The position numbers and the translations under genes were made by a program. Below the pieces are notes generated by a model that saw only the letters and a program-made list of their open reading frames with translations, did no database searches and was not told the origin of the DNA. This document shows, piece by piece, positions 33,776 to 46,226 of a stretch of 64,000 bases of DNA. The stretch covers positions 93,736,404-93,800,403 of the forward strand of contig NC_090728.1 of NCBI RefSeq assembly GCF_036898095.1, written 5' to 3'. This DNA is from Palaemon carinicauda. Its lineage: Eukaryota; Arthropoda; Malacostraca; Decapoda; Palaemonidae. Within the stretch, counting starts at the first letter, position 1. Each line of letters opens with the position of its first letter.

Positions 33776-35180
33776 CTAAGATGCTTTGTACATGACTTTC
33801 TTAATCAATTCCTCGGGGAAGAGATCTTTCCCCCAGATACTGGAGTCGATTAGTTTTCTAGGTTCATGCCTGATCGTAGCAGCGGCTAGTATGTATTCTC
33901 TATGTGCTCTCCTGGCTAGGAAGAAAGCATGGATATCATTTTGAAATATGGTTAAGCGAGTCTTTGCCAAGACAGGGAAGATATCAGATTTTGGAATGGT
34001 TAGTTTCCAATAAGCATCTCCAGATAAGATTGGAAGGATAAAGACGCAGATAGTCTGTCTTTGCCTTCCAGTTTTTCCCTTAATAGAGATTTGGGAAATC
34101 TAGGCAGTTTCTCATTAAACTTCTTGCCTCTGATGTCTTTATCTAGTTCTGCAATAATAAAAGTATGTTGGACATCCTCCCAACTGTCCGAATCAAAAGG
34201 AAGGGCTAGGGAGACAGGTTTGCACTCCTTTGGCATTGGGAATGGTGTACCCTCCACTACTGCTTTCTTTACAGCCTCTAAACTTTTAGAGGCGAAAGGG
34301 AAGACATTATCCTTGGGGCTACAAAGGTGGCCTGCTTCCTGCCAAAAGCAGAAAGTTGGGTATTAGTGAATTCAGTCATCTTCAACTCTGAAAAAAAAAG
34401 AGACTGAGCCTTGCTATGGTCCAGGATGATTGTTTCCTTAGCGATCGTATCATCCCTAACTGGTGCTTTCGAGTTAAGCCTTATGTAGCAGTAAGGATAA
34501 CTATCGATCGATGGGAAGAATTCCATGTCCGAGACTGGCTTGGAACCCAAACCCTCTCGGATGTGGAGGTACCCTTAACCCAAGGCAATATGTTGGGCAT
34601 AACGCCAAGGGTTCTTAACTGCGCATTCTGGTAGCCTTGAAGCTGGAGGAGTCTTAGAAGTATGTGCCTTTCGTAAAGCTTCTATCCTTGCTATAAGGTC
34701 CACTTGAGAGCGTTCATGTTTGGTTGTTAGGTTTTCTATGAAAGCTTTCATGGACACCGTAAGTTCCGAGTTACTAGGAAATGAAGGTTTGTCTAACATA
34801 GGAACAGGGTTGTAGGTGTAAGCTGGGGCTTGAGCAGTAGAGATGGGGGAACAAACTAAAGAGGCACTAGGAACTGTACTTAACCAATGTACATCCAAAG
34901 ACTCTTCAGGGACTTCCGTGGTCAGCAGGATCCTCTCCCTCTCTGACGACCCAGAAGAAGTTGTCAACGTATTGTTGGTGGACATGCTCATGACTTGCAG
35001 AGCGTCCCAAACTTTAACATCCGCATGATCTGCTGGTACCATCAGGAGTTGAACTATCGGTAACTGGTGACCAAACACAGAGGTCACCTCAACCTTGGGA
35101 AAGAGGAGGTCCTTCAGTTCCAGAGAAGGAAGATAAGGGGCACCTTGTTGAGAGCTCTTTTGGAAACCTCCTATCTTTAT
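33776..35180 (-). pseudogene. gag of copy C
   Basis: Broken frames at 34575-35087, 34278-34550, 34000-34257 and 33776-33970 align with copy A gag (CAVKNPWRYAQH against CSHANPWRYAEH; FIIAELDKDIRGKKFNEKLP against FVVGRLDPDVAGRQFNEDLP). The start codon position reads ATA where copy D has ATG. Several stops and frameshifts. Confidence 0.75.
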
Positions 35181-35191
35181 ATTATTAGCAA

Positions 35192-35221
35192 CCTGTAAAC
35201 AACAAAAGATTTAAATGAGTA
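35192..35221 (-). promoter_or_regulatory. candidate 3' splice site before gag (copy C)
   Basis: On the minus strand TACTCAT, then a T-rich run (cttttgttgttt) and ACAG, followed by GTTGCTAATAATATAAAG. It is the same architecture as copies A and B in a diverged family. Confidence 0.5.
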
Positions 35222-37399
35222 CACATCAATAATAATTATATTTTCCTAAAATTCAGTAAATATATCTGTATGTTTAATAGAAAGAAGCCTAGCCAAAATA
35301 AACTTACCATCTAAATATGACTAAAGTTTACAAGTAATCAAGATGTATTCTAAACATCTCAGAAATCAATGGGGATTTATGAAGTAAACTACCCTGTATT
35401 TGACAGTACAGTAGGAATATGGAGGAAAGGTTCACATCAAAGAGTAGGTCTATTGGAACAACCTAAGAAGGCAAGTTCACTCATCATACTGCCAAGACCA
35501 TTAACCGAAGCCCCCGAGGTGGCAGCAGCTGGGTTGAGGCGGCAACTATTTCTAGTAACCAAGATAAAAACTGACCTGTCGATACGCCAGGCATGTCGAC
35601 ACAAAGTCAACAGGAAGAGAGTGAACAATCCCATAGGGAAGGGTCCACACTCAGGGAAAGTACTGGAAGGAAAGGCAACTTAAAAGGGAACCTGCCAAGA
35701 CCTGACCATTATCACTAACTTATAAAAAGTGGGGGTTTAGCCTGTAAGATATTGAGAGCTGTACAAGATGGCCAGGATGCTAAGAATTGGAAATTCGAGG
35801 ATGTCCTGACAGCCATGCGGTATACGACCGACCAACTCCACAGGACAATGTCCCTCAGATATAGAAAAGGGTAGAAAAGAGCAGATGACTAATCTAAGGC
35901 TGCAGCAGAGGCAGTAGAGTGAAAAACCAATGGCCAACACACACCAAGTGCTGGAAGAACTCAGGCTGACTAGACTGGAAGCAGAGACAGGAGGCGACAC
36001 TTCTGCCTAGATAGGCTTAACCAGGCAAAGGAGTCAAGACTCCACAGCAAGAGGGACATAGCACAGGAAGAGGAGCTGCAGACACAGAACAGGCAACTGC
36101 CAAGGCAGTAGAGGAGGACCCCAAGGGGTACCAACTCTACGCCTAGATAGAGTAGGCCATAGCGAGAACTCTCTAGGCAAGCCTATCCTACTTAGCGGGT
36201 GAGGGAAAACTCGAAAGCTAGAGTAAGATGACTAGAAAGAGGAACATAGTTCCCAGTACAGTAAGGTTTTGGCCTAACTAGGAATCGGAACGGGCAGAGA
36301 AAACACCCAAGGATGGTCTCTAAGGCAGCAGAGAGATTTAGTCCACGGAAGGAGAAAATCTTGCCTACTTAGGACCAAGAAGGATAGCCTAAAAGGTATC
36401 CTGTCCAAGGATGGAGATGAAGCATACTTTAGCCACCATGGGACTAGACAGGGATGGGAACAATGTTCCACAGCAATTAGGCACACTAACTGGCAGAAGG
36501 GTAAGGGAAAAAGGGATGGTGATGGGAGACTCAGAAATCGGTGAGGCGGCATGACAGGAAGGCTCAACTGCGACATTAGAACAGAATAGTATTCCAAGAG
36601 GTCTGCTGTGATAGGGCACAGAAGACAAGTCCTCGTAACCAGGCATAGCCTACCAAAGACTAAGAGGGAAGCCTAAGAAGGGTTAAGGCAACACAAGGGG
36701 GTCTACCTGTCAGCATACGGGGGATAAAGCATTCCCATGGGTAAACATAAGTAGAAACAGGGAATAAGTCCCCAAGACCTGTGCTGCCTCGCCAAACAAA
36801 TAGGCTAAGTGGAAAGTAAAAATAGCCACGCTAGGACAACTGAAAACACTATCCAACTCCCAGAGGGTCCTTCAAGACTGCAGCTTGCCGCCGTGACAAG
36901 TCGCAAGCATGAGAGGATAGATAGCCTCACCAAACCAAAAAGGTTAGGTGATGGAAGGGGATGGTGCATAAGCAAAAATTTATCAGGCATGGCTGCTAGC
37001 TAGGGTAGTGAGCTAGCCTAAGGCAATACTGATAAAAAAACACACAAGAAAACCCAAGAAAGGGAGGTGGGACACCCATAATCATACCACATTGTAAAAG
37101 AATAATGTAGAACGTATTCCTACAATAATATGACTAAATAATTAAACATTTCTTAGCGATTTGGTAATGTGGTGTAATGGCACCAACCGCATGCCGCCCA
37201 TAAAACAATAAAAGCATATAAATCTAAAAATACATGGGGTAGAGACGCAAAATTCTCCAACACACAAAAAGGAGGGTACTCAACGTAGTTGATGAAGAAG
37301 AAACCAACGCATCCATAATTGAAAATCACTCAAAAAGCTAAGCAAAACAGGCAGAAACTCTCCAAGCAATCGTTAAACATGACGCTGCGAATGGGAATG
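35222..37399 (-). other. leader region of copy C
   Basis: About 2.2 kb between gag and left ITR, equivalent in place to the leader of A and B. It does not contain the CCGGC block; short open frames here are not conserved elsewhere. The part nearest gag (35330-35530) is matched inverted at 37656-37880 in copy D. Confidence 0.5.
37224..37316 (-). CDS. short upstream reading frame in the leader of copy C
   Basis: 30 codons, starting MDALVSSSSTTLST. It is the positional equivalent of MSLPSASPSSGKLST in A and B, one codon shorter before the shared TTGAGTAC. The rest of the leader has diverged much more, so retention of this peptide pattern is notable. I cannot tell a uORF from a first exon. Confidence 0.3.
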   Translation of the reverse strand: MDALVSSSSTTLSTLLFVCWRILRLYPMYF

Positions 37400-37655
37400 G
37401 ATCAATAGAAAATGTGTTAGTTGAAGCCAATTGAGATTAGGAATTGTAACGGCTCACTTGCCCACATATCCTACCCTCTACATTATCCTTCGAGACAAGG
37501 TTAACTATTTGGGGAAGGATAACCATGGCTTGTTAACAAAATGTCCCTGATTTATACACAATATCTCTCGGGTTATTCGGTCCGGAGGTCAGAACTCCGT
37601 TGATACCTCTAAGGTGTAATTTCTCCGGTAAATCACTCGCAGAAATATCCCCCAG
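37400..37655 (-). repeat. left ITR of copy C, outer tip missing
   Basis: It matches 43480-43735 (right ITR of copy D) in direct orientation, as a minus-strand left ITR and a plus-strand right ITR should. The match stops after cagaaatatccc, where copy D begins with a gag-proximal leader segment, so the outer ~90 bases and tip are lost at the palindrome centre. Confidence 0.75.
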
Positions 37656-37983
37656 GTGCTGCTGCCTCGGGGGCTTCTGTTACTGGTCTAGGCAGTATGA
37701 TGAGTGAACTTGCCTTCTTAGGTTGTTCCAATAGACCTACTCTGGAGGTTCTGATGTCCCTTTGATGGGAACCTTTCCTCCATATTCCTACTGAACTGTC
37801 AAATAGTTTGCTTCATAAATCACCATTGATTTCTGAGCTGTTTGGAATGTGTCTTGATTACTTGTAATCTTTAGCCATATTTAGGTGGTAGATTTATTTA
37901 GGTTAATTTTTTTTCTATTAAACATACAAATATATTTACTTAATTCTAAGAAGACAATTTTTAATGATGTGTACTCATTTAAA

Positions 37984-38008
37984 TTTTTTCTTCTTTACAA
38001 GTCGCAGA
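37984..38008 (+). promoter_or_regulatory. candidate 3' splice site before gag (copy D)
   Basis: TACTCAT at 37970-37976, pyrimidine run (ttttttcttcttta) and AG at 38000-38001 or 38007, then ATG at 38013. Equivalent to the sites in A, B and C. Confidence 0.5.
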
Positions 38009-38012
38009 TAAT

Positions 38013-39396
38013 ATGAAGGTAGGGGATGTCCAGAAGGGCTCTCAACAAGGTGCCTCTTATCTTCCGTCTCTGGAACTGAACGACTTCTTCTTTCACAAGG
38101 CTAAGGGGACCTCTGTGTTTGGTCACCAGTTACCGACGGTTCAACTCCCGCAGGTGCCAGCAGATCACGCGAGTGATGAAGTTCGAGATGCTCTGCAAGT
38201 CATGAGCCTGTCCACCGACAACTAGTCCACAACTTCTTCTGGGTCGTCAGAGAGGGAGAGGATCCTGCCGACCACGGAAGCCCCTGAAGAGTCTTTGGAT
38301 GTACATCGGGTGGGTACAGTTCCCATTGCCTCATTACATAGTTTGTTCCACCATCCCTACTGCTCAAGCCCCAGCTTACACCTCCACCCATCACCACATT
38401 AGAAAAACCTTCGTTTCCTAGTAACTCGGCACTTACAGTGTCCATGAAAGCATTCATGGAAAACAAAACCACCAAGCATGAATGTTCTCAAGTGGACCTT
38501 ATAGCGAGGATAGAAGCTTTACAAAAAGGCCCTTGCTTCTAAGGCTCCCCCAGCTTTGAGGCAGTTAAGAACCCTTGGTGTTATGCCGAGCATATGGCCT
38601 TAAGTGAAGAGTACTTCCACATCCGAGAGGGCTTGGGTTCCAAGCCAGTCTCAGACTTGGAATCCTTCCCATCGATCGATAGTTATCCTTACTGCTATGT
38701 AAGGCTTAACTCAGAAGTGTCAATTAGGGATGATACGATCCCTAAGGAAACAATCATCCTAGACCGTAGCAAGGCTCAGTCTCTTTTGGTTAAGGAGCTT
38801 AAGACGACCAAATTCACTAATACCCAACTTTCTGCTTTTGGCAGGAAGCAGGCCACCTTTGTAGCCCCAAGGATAATGTCTTCCCTTTCGCCTCTAAAAG
38901 TTTAGAAGGCTGTAAAGAAAGCAGTAGTGGAGGGTACACCATTCCCAGTGCCAAAGGAGTGCAAACCTGTCTCCCTAGCACTTCCTTTTGATTCAGACCA
39001 TTGGGAGGATGTCCAACATACCTCTACTGATGGAAAACTAGACAAAGACATTGGAGGCAAGAAGTTTAATGAGAAACTGCCTAGATTTCCCAAATCCCTA
39101 TTAAGGGAAGAATTGGAAGCCAGAGATTATCTGCCCCTTTAACCTTCCAATCTTATCTAGTGATTCTTATTGGAAACTATTCCAAATCTGATCTCTTCCC
39201 TGTCTTGGCAAAGACCCACCTAACCATATTTCATATTGATCTCCATGCTTTCTTCCTAGTCGGGAGAGCATGTAGAGAATACGTACTAGCCGCTGCTACG
39301 ATCAGGCATGAACCTAGAAAACTGATCGACTCCAATATCTGGGGGAAAGATCTCTTCCCCGACCAATTGGTTAAGGAAGTCATTGAAGTGACTTAG
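38013..39396 (+). pseudogene. gag of copy D
   Basis: Broken frames 38013-38225, 38594-38905, 38927-39142 and 39160-39396 are homologous to copy C gag (for example SIDSYPYCYVRLNSE and KKFNEKLPRFPKSLL). Start MKVGDVQKGSQQG is kept. Stops and frameshifts throughout; some breaks are shared with copy C and some are private. Confidence 0.75.
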
Positions 39397-39729
39397 GAGA
39401 ATAAGGGCCTTATATACAAGTGGGATATGTCCTCTAAATGGAAATTTACCCACAGTGAAGGGTCTCAACTCAAGGTCAAGAGGCCAAGATGACACTTTAA
39501 GGGAATGAAATCCTTTTCTCTTGTGACAGCCTCAGTTGCTGCCATCCTTTAGACTGTATACGCGGTTCTCCAGCAGCATGTATCACAGTCTCCAGCCTTC
39601 AACATGAGAGAGCCACCACCACGTTCCACTCTGCCAGGGCTCAAAAGAAGGGCACCGGTAGCAGGGAGAGGTCTGGAAAAGGTGGTAAATCTAGAGGGAG
39701 AGGAAGTACAGTAGAGGCAAGGTTGTTAA

Positions 39730-41300
39730 AGACGCTGGTCCTTCACACCAACAATGATGAGCTCCTTTTTGGGGGATGACTTCACCTATTCAGGGATCGA
39801 TGGGAGTTCAATCCCTGGGTTCCCAGCATAGTGTAAAACAGACTAGGCTATAAATGGAGACAGAAACCTCCCCAGTTCAAGAGGTTCTTCCAACTCACAA
39901 CTCCAATTTTGAAGGATTATGCACAGGATCTTCTCCGAAAGGGAGTCATCCGTTGCACAAAATCCATTATCTTTCAAGGGCGGCAATTCTGCATGACAAA
40001 GAAAGATTTGAACACTTCAAACTATCCTGGACTTGACCCCACTAAACAAATTCTTTCTGAACGACAAGTTCCAGATGCTGACTATCTCGCAAATATGGAC
40101 CTTATTACCCCAAGGGTCCTACACCATTCTACATAGATCTTTCAGACGCCTATTGACATCTTCCGATGAGTCAGAACTTCTTCCCCTACCTTAGTTTCAG
40201 ACTGCCAAGAAAGCTAGTTGAGGCAATCGATCAACAATTACGGAACAAAGGCTTACAGGTGATGGTATACCTGGACGACTGGCTGGTCTAGGCTGCAACG
40301 AAGTCAGAGTGCCTTCGGACAGCTCAAAAAATCATGAAATTCCTAGTCTCTGGGCTTTAAGATCAACTTCGAAAAGTTCAGGTTGTCTCCAACTCAAGAA
40401 TTCCAGTGGATGGAGCTTCACTGGAATCTAAAGTCACATGCCCTCTCTCTACTGCAAGGCAAGAGAAAGGAAATAGTAAGCTTTGTTGGGTGCCTTCTTT
40501 GTTCAAAAGTACTCACCAGACGACAACCGGAAAGTCTTAGGTTCACTGCAGTTCGCTGCCGTAACAGACCCAATCCTAAAGCGAGACTCAAGAATGGCAA
40601 CAGAGTCTGCAGAAGATAGGCATCATATGCTCGGAGAGATCTTCGACACAAAACCCCGGTCTCACTGTGAAAGCTGCTCAAGCCGTGGTCCACTGCCAGG
40701 AGATTATTGACACAAATCCCTCTGCAGTAACCTCCTCCTTCCGTGACTATTTACACAGACACCTCGGAACTAGGTTTGTAGGGACACTTCTCTTCCAAGA
40801 AAGTACAGGGTTGGTGGTCAATCACATTTCAGAAATTTCACATCAATATTCTGGAAGCTATGGCAGTGTTACTCATTGTGAAGAGAGTGAATCCAAAGAC
40901 GAAATCTCACATCAATTTAGTCATCGACAATGGGACGATAGTCCACTGTGTCAACAGACAGAGCTCCTGGTCTCCTCACATCAACCATGTGATTCTAGCC
41001 ATCCTCACTTTAGCAAAGTGGAGGAACTGGCATCTCTCAGCAGTTCACCTCGAAGAGGTTTGCAATTTGACAGCGGATGCCCTATTATGATCCAAGCCTC
41101 TGGAAACAGAATGGTCTCTGGATGCAATATCATTCTGTTTCATAAGAGAGCAAGTCCCATATCTGCAAATCAATCTCTTTGTGATGAGCTTTAACAAGAA
41201 GCTTCCCCGGTATGTAGCACCAAACTTAGATCCAGTAGGATCCAGTGTTCTCACATCTACCTATTTCCACCATTCAACCTTCTAACGAAAGTCCTGAATA
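39730..41300 (+). pseudogene. RT / RNase H of copy D
   Basis: It shows TTPILKDYA-like sequence at 39898-39920, FQGRQFCM near 39975, YLDD at 40268-40279 and RNase H with LVIDNGTIVHCVNRQ and TADAL in the frame 40860-41090. The TAG at 40289-40291 after YLDDWLV is identical to that of copy C. Here the RNase H DN pair is preserved. Many frame breaks. Confidence 0.75.
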
Positions 41301-42455
41301 AAATGCGGACTTTCAAGGAAACAGCAGCTCTAGTGGCTCCCAAGTGGCCCAAGAGCAATAGGTATCATCCTGTTCTGGAACTCAAACCTCTCCAGGTCCC
41401 TCTACCATCTCCAGTGCTGTCCCAGGATGTTCAACAGAAGACTGTCTTTGCTTCCTCTTGGATAACGAAAATCCTTCATTTCATAATTTTCTCGCCTTCG
41501 TGGCTCAAAGAAAGTTTGGAGTTGCAAAGGAGAGAATTGATTTCATAGAGTACAAGTCCAACATCACGAAATGACAATATTTGTCTCCCTGAAAAAATGG
41601 GTTGCATTCGTGAAAAGTCATCAGCCCTCTTCCATTTCTATGGACTTCTGTATTTCTTACTTCATCTCATTGCATGATTAAGGTCAGGCCTCTAAAACTA
41701 TTGCCTTATGTAAGTCGGCACTAACTAGACCCATTGCTTATGCTTTTGATATTAACTTAATAGCGAGCTGTTCAATACGATCCCGAAGGCTTCTGCTAAA
41801 CTGAAACCTAATGCTCCTCCCAAGGCTATTTTTCGGTCGTTGGATGAAGTCCTACACTTTGTCTCATCGATAGATAACACCTCTACTTCTCTGAGGGATC
41901 TTACTCAAAAGTCTATCTTTTGGCTTGCTATGGCTTCTGGTGCTAGAGTCAGAGAGATTGTGGCCCTTTTAAGGGATTATGACCACATTGAATTCTCGGA
42001 ATAGGGAGAGGTAAATCTTCACCCTGATCCTGCAGTTTTGGCAAAAAAACAGCTTTCCACAAAACGCTGAGGGCCTTGGAAGATTGTCCCACTTCAGGAG
42101 GACCCTTCTCTGTGTCCCATGGAGTCCCTTAATGCCTACCCATTAAAAAGATGGGCCTTTAAAGGCAGTCAACTTTTTAAAGGGGAGATAACAGGATCTA
42201 ATCTTTCTCTGAAACACTTAAGGTCCAATCTCACCTATTTCGTCAGAAGGGCTGACCCTGATAGTATACCATCAGATCATGACCTTAGGAAAGTTGCCTC
42301 TTCCTTGATTTTTTTCCAATCTATGCCCTTTGCAGGCTTACAGTCTTAAAGGGGTGGAAATCTTCAAGTGTTCTTCAAAACATTACTTACGACAGTTGGA
42401 AGATATTAAAAACTTTGTAGTGGCTGCTGGTAGTGTAATTAAACCATCTTCTTAG
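41300..42455 (+). pseudogene. post-RNase H segment and YR of copy D
   Basis: VAPKWPKSNRYHPVLELKP (41303-41548) is followed by YR: ARVREIVALL near 41945, HDLRKVASS near 42280 and HYLRQLEDIKNFVVAAGSV near 42380-42440, ending at the TAG at 42453. The TGA at 41590 (Trp in copy A) and the extra A at 42377-42380 before HYLRQ are the same as in copy C. All catalytic residues can be found, but in different frames. Confidence 0.75.
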
Positions 42456-43317
42456 GTGTTGTATATGGACTTTTATAGACTCTATAGTTGGGACTTCTCT
42501 GTCTACATTGTGCAAGGGGACTCATGTTCCTTTTTTCAATGTACTATTTAATACTGTATTGTAAAGAGTCAAAGGTGATATTTTTCCATTTATGTCATGA
42601 GTATTACTATTTTACTACTCTGTTACATAATTTTGGGGTTGAAAATCTACGGTTTTCTGTATATATCTACTGCATATAATGTTAAAAATGACTACTGTTA
42701 CATTTATGCATCTTTGGAAACAATAAAAGACTGCTGTTCCTTTTTGTGTTTCCTTTCATTGGACCTACAGTACAAAATAAAAGTAGTGTACCTCAATTTT
42801 TAACCTTTGTTTTATACACTTCGGTCTTATTATCTTCTGGAGACAAAGATCTTCTCCACAGTGAGTGGAACTGTGATATTGATTTCCTTTGCTCCTGTCC
42901 TAATTCTTGTATGAAGATGTGTGTTGTACGTCAAGGTAAATGAACTCTATAATCATGAGAATTCCACAAAATCTAACTATTCAGCATGTTGTTGTCGCAA
43001 GATTGCATTTTGATAGCGAGGGGTAGTTAGTTGCCTTTGAGGGCTCGAGTAGACAAGGCTCTCGCCTGAGAGTGTCGATTGTACAGTATAGTAGTATAGT
43101 GTACTTTGAACCTTTTGTAATAAAGTGAAAAAAACCCGTGTTCCGATGTCTCATTATCCGTGGACATGGGACACTCCTACTTTTCACAAACATATCTGTT
43201 GCACCATAGTTTGGTAATATAGTTACCAATGCTAAAGGAAGCATGATTATGTCTATGGGGTTTAAAGGGTTAAAACTATCCTGGCCACAACTGAGAATGA
43301 TTATTCTCTGGTACACT
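42456..43317 (+). other. 3' non-coding region of copy D
   Basis: The first ~375 bases match 21605-22000 of copy C inverted. The remainder up to the ICR has no counterpart in C, which ends at 21605. Confidence 0.6.
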
Positions 43318-43410
43318 TTCATCAGGACGACATGGCTTGAGCCCAAAAAATGGATTTTGACATAGGAAAAATCTATTTTTGGGAGAGATAATCATGTCGT
43401 CCTGATGGCT
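43318..43410 (+). repeat. ICR of copy D
   Basis: It fuses catcaggacgacatggcttg...cccaaaaaa with tggattttgacatagg...; the second part is complementary to the outer right end at 43752-43822. It has the same junction logic as copy B, and the core (cccaaaaaa/tggattttg) is nearly the same as in A/B (cccaaaaaa/cggattttg). Confidence 0.8.
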
Positions 43411-43822
43411 GCTCCATTACTTTTCCATCCCCTCCCAATTCTCAGTGTGGGACCTAATGTCATGCAATGGCTGCTCCTGGAATGGGTCAATAGGAAATAT
43501 GTTAGTTGTAGCACATTGAGATCGGGAGTTGTAACGGCTCACTTGCCCACGTACCCTCTATCTTATCCTTCGAGACAAGGTTAACTCTATTCGGGGAAGA
43601 ATAACCATGTCTTGTTATTAAAACGTCCCTGATTTATACACGATATCTCTCTGGATATTCGCTCCGGAGGTCAGAACTCTGTTGATATCTCTAAGGTAAA
43701 ATTTCTCTAGTATATCACTGGCAGATATATCCCAAGTAGAGGCTGCCAATAAGGAACTTCCATCAGGATGACATGGCTACCTCTCTCAAAATTAGATTTT
43801 CCCTATGTCAAAATCCATTTTT
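43411..43822 (+). repeat. right ITR of copy D
   Basis: It matches the left ITR of copy C (37400-37655) and ends with tccatcaggatgacatggct...aaaatccattttt. The left ITR of D itself is missing. Confidence 0.75.
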
Positions 43823-44345
43823 CAAACCTTCGTAAACAGAACATTACCAACAAAATCTTTAAATAAATAAACCCAGCTATGTGACTAATGTTAAGACGAA
43901 TATAAAATTACAAAACAAAAATTGATCCAAATACCAAACATAAGAAAAGCAACACAGAATTTGATCATCTAAATTCTAAGAACACAGCCTTAAAAACAAT
44001 GCAGTGGCAAGGCAACCATGGCTGTAAATCATTATGTTGGAAGTACAGTAAAAACAACTGATATCAGGTAATGGTAACAAAAACCTCTTAAATAATCCTA
44101 GTACTAAAGTACAGTAAAAAAAAAAAAAAAAAATAAAATAAAAAAAAATATCAAGAGATTTTGTGAAACACATTTCGCTCTAGTGACTTAATGTGAGGAC
44201 CAAGAGGTAGGGGCAGAGCCATGGCAGTTACCTAGGGGTAAGGCTTCTACACTGGCAATCCCCTGAGGAGAGGCAATGTATTCATTCTTTTTTTCAAACA
44301 TCAAAAGTTCACACTTCATAGATATAAGTGACTTGTGGATGCAAT
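43823..44345. other. no gene recognised; A-rich tract
   Basis: AT-rich DNA between copies D and F with an A-rich run at 44116-44150. Confidence 0.4.
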
Positions 44346-44590
44346 ATGACAAATTTGTAGATAATTTGTATTTTTCATAACTATACAAACCTTAGCTATT
44401 TAAAAGGGGTATTACTTTCGGCGGAGCTGAAATGTCGAGTCATTAAAATTTGACGAGGGTTTACTACCCACACCGCTAGTTACCGGGGGTAGGGGAGGTT
44501 AGCTAGCTACAACCCCGCCCCTTCTCACACACCTGTGCTTGAGCTCACTTTGCTTGGAGGTAGGACCTTAAGGGGGATAGGGCTGGCAGG
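44346..44590 (-). repeat. right ITR of copy F
   Basis: Inverted match to 51480-51702 (ggggtattactttcggcg, gaccgctagtta-type blocks, gtgcttgagctcacttt), roughly 85% by eye. Confidence 0.8.
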
Positions 44591-44594
44591 CAAG

Positions 44595-44705
44595 TTTGAT
44601 TAAATACCTAAGGTTTGTATAGTTAGGAAAAATACAAATTATCTACGAATTTGTCATTTGTTCCGTAACTGGAATACAAACCACGCTATTTAATAGGGGT
44701 GACTC
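44595..44705 (-). repeat. ICR of copy F
   Basis: It contains aaggtttgtatagttagg... up to tttgtcat, complementary to the outer end at 44346-44400. It then continues directly with ttgttccgtaactggaat..., complementary to the outer end at 51655-51702. A circle-junction copy, as in B and D. Confidence 0.82.
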
Positions 44706-45149
44706 ACCCATTAGGAAGGGTGGACGTCCTTGCCAGTCTGGCTTTTTGGCTTTGCCCAGGGGCTCGTTATTCGAGTGTGTAAGCACCCAAGAAATAAGGA
44801 GTCCCTGCACCTCGCTAGAACCTTGTTACGCAAGGACTGTGGCCTACGTAAGCTGTGTGTGAAGGTATGAAGAAGTGTGACTCGTCCTAGGAAGTTGTTC
44901 CAAAGTTCTTAAGATGGAAACTTGTAGCCTAGGACTTTCTCAATACCACCTCGTCAGGGTATGGGGACGTAACAGTATTAGTCTTAATACTCGGAACACA
45001 AGGAAGCCTGGTTTACCCGCAGTGGTTTGAGGTCAGCTATGCAGAGAACCCAGGATGCTGCTTTCCCCACGAGTGGGTAGGATGAAGAAAAGAATAAGAG
45101 CCAGTCAAATCTTTTCATTCACGCAGACTAAAACCGGGTAACAGTGCCC

Positions 45150-46226
45150 TCAACCTTCTGCTACTTGTCCAATAAGGAGCTTGAGGTATACAACCAGCTG
45201 TTGTGCAGCCACCACTGGACCGATAGAGATCGTATTGAGTTCCTGTGGGTCACGTCTTGCAGGAGAAAGGTTGTGAAAGTCACCTGGAGCATTCACATCC
45301 TTTCTTGTAAAACCTGCGTCACAGAGTAATCTGCTAAGAAGGACCAGGGGCATAGTTATGCCCCTGACACTGTGAGTCGTCATGTCGAGATGATGTTTCG
45401 GTGATCCTCCTTTAGTCTCTCTCGGTGTTGACAAGAGGAGGGACCCAGGCAGGCTATTGCTGTTTTCTTTAGGTAAAGTCTCATACTGTACCTTACCCTG
45501 GGTACAGTAATGGATGATCTGGATCGTCCGTTACCTAGTTGAGACTTGTGTAGGATCCGTCACCTCTGGAGACTGTGTCTGGTGACATACTCAGGGACGA
45601 AACTGAACCTTGTCTTTCGCCTTTCTCAATAATGGGCGATGTCGAAAGAGAGACCATGAAGTTCCTTAACTTGTATGGTTGCTGTTCGAGTGTGTAGGAA
45701 CATTGTGTTCTTAAATCAGGAAGAAATTTGTTGCCTGGTGAAGTGGAACACAAGGAGGTCCCTTTAGGGATAGGAGATTGAACTATGTTCTGAGAGGAAG
45801 GTCACAATTCCGACTGGGGAAAGGCAAGTAGTAAGTCCGTATGAGTTAGGAAAAGTCTATCGATGAAAGGGTATCCCTTTCTTTCAGTATGAAGGTGAAG
45901 GATCAAGGTTGAGTGATCATTTTTACCTGTCGAAACTGAATAGGGGATCTTTTCCTCTTGTATATACTCGAGGATTGCGCTATTGCTGGAATCGAGGTAT
46001 TGAGAGAAGAGACACTTTCCCATGATGCCAACCACACAAGACGTGACACTGCCTGGTAGACAGATGCTGAGGAACTCCTCAGGTATCTAGACAACCTCTT
46101 CACAAAGAGGTATTGGGTAGTCTTCAGGCGTACACTCATAGCAAAGCTATAGCTTGTGGTAGGTGTCGAAGTGGGTTGTCTGATATGCGGAGGGGGTTCT
46201 CTTGGAGGCTCTATCAGGAGCTGCAA
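45150..46226 (-). pseudogene. tyrosine recombinase remnant of copy F
   Basis: Pieces in several frames: SSASVYQAVSRLVWLASW (45903-46226), AILEYIQEEKIPYSVSTGK (45802-46035) and THSVRGITMPL, which fits the His-x-x-Arg box (45150-45434). At the C terminus are TTFLLQDV and GPVVAAQQLV. Related DIRS recombinases have a Tyr in the position that reads Leu in TTFLLQDV, so the nucleophile appears lost. Identification rests on motif order and neighbours. Confidence 0.55.

Larger units (their letters stand above)
21605..43822. mobile_element. head-to-head pair of related DIRS copies C (minus) and D (plus), with copy B nested in C
   Basis: C occupies 21605-22452 plus 31255-37655 on the minus strand, and D occupies 37656-43822 on the plus strand. 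The arms align in opposite orientation over gag, RT, RNase H, YR and the 3' region. C keeps the left ITR and leader but lost the right ITR and ICR. D keeps the ICR and right ITR but lost the left ITR and leader. The centre of the palindrome is at about 37655. B interrupts C in the YR gene. Confidence 0.8.
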
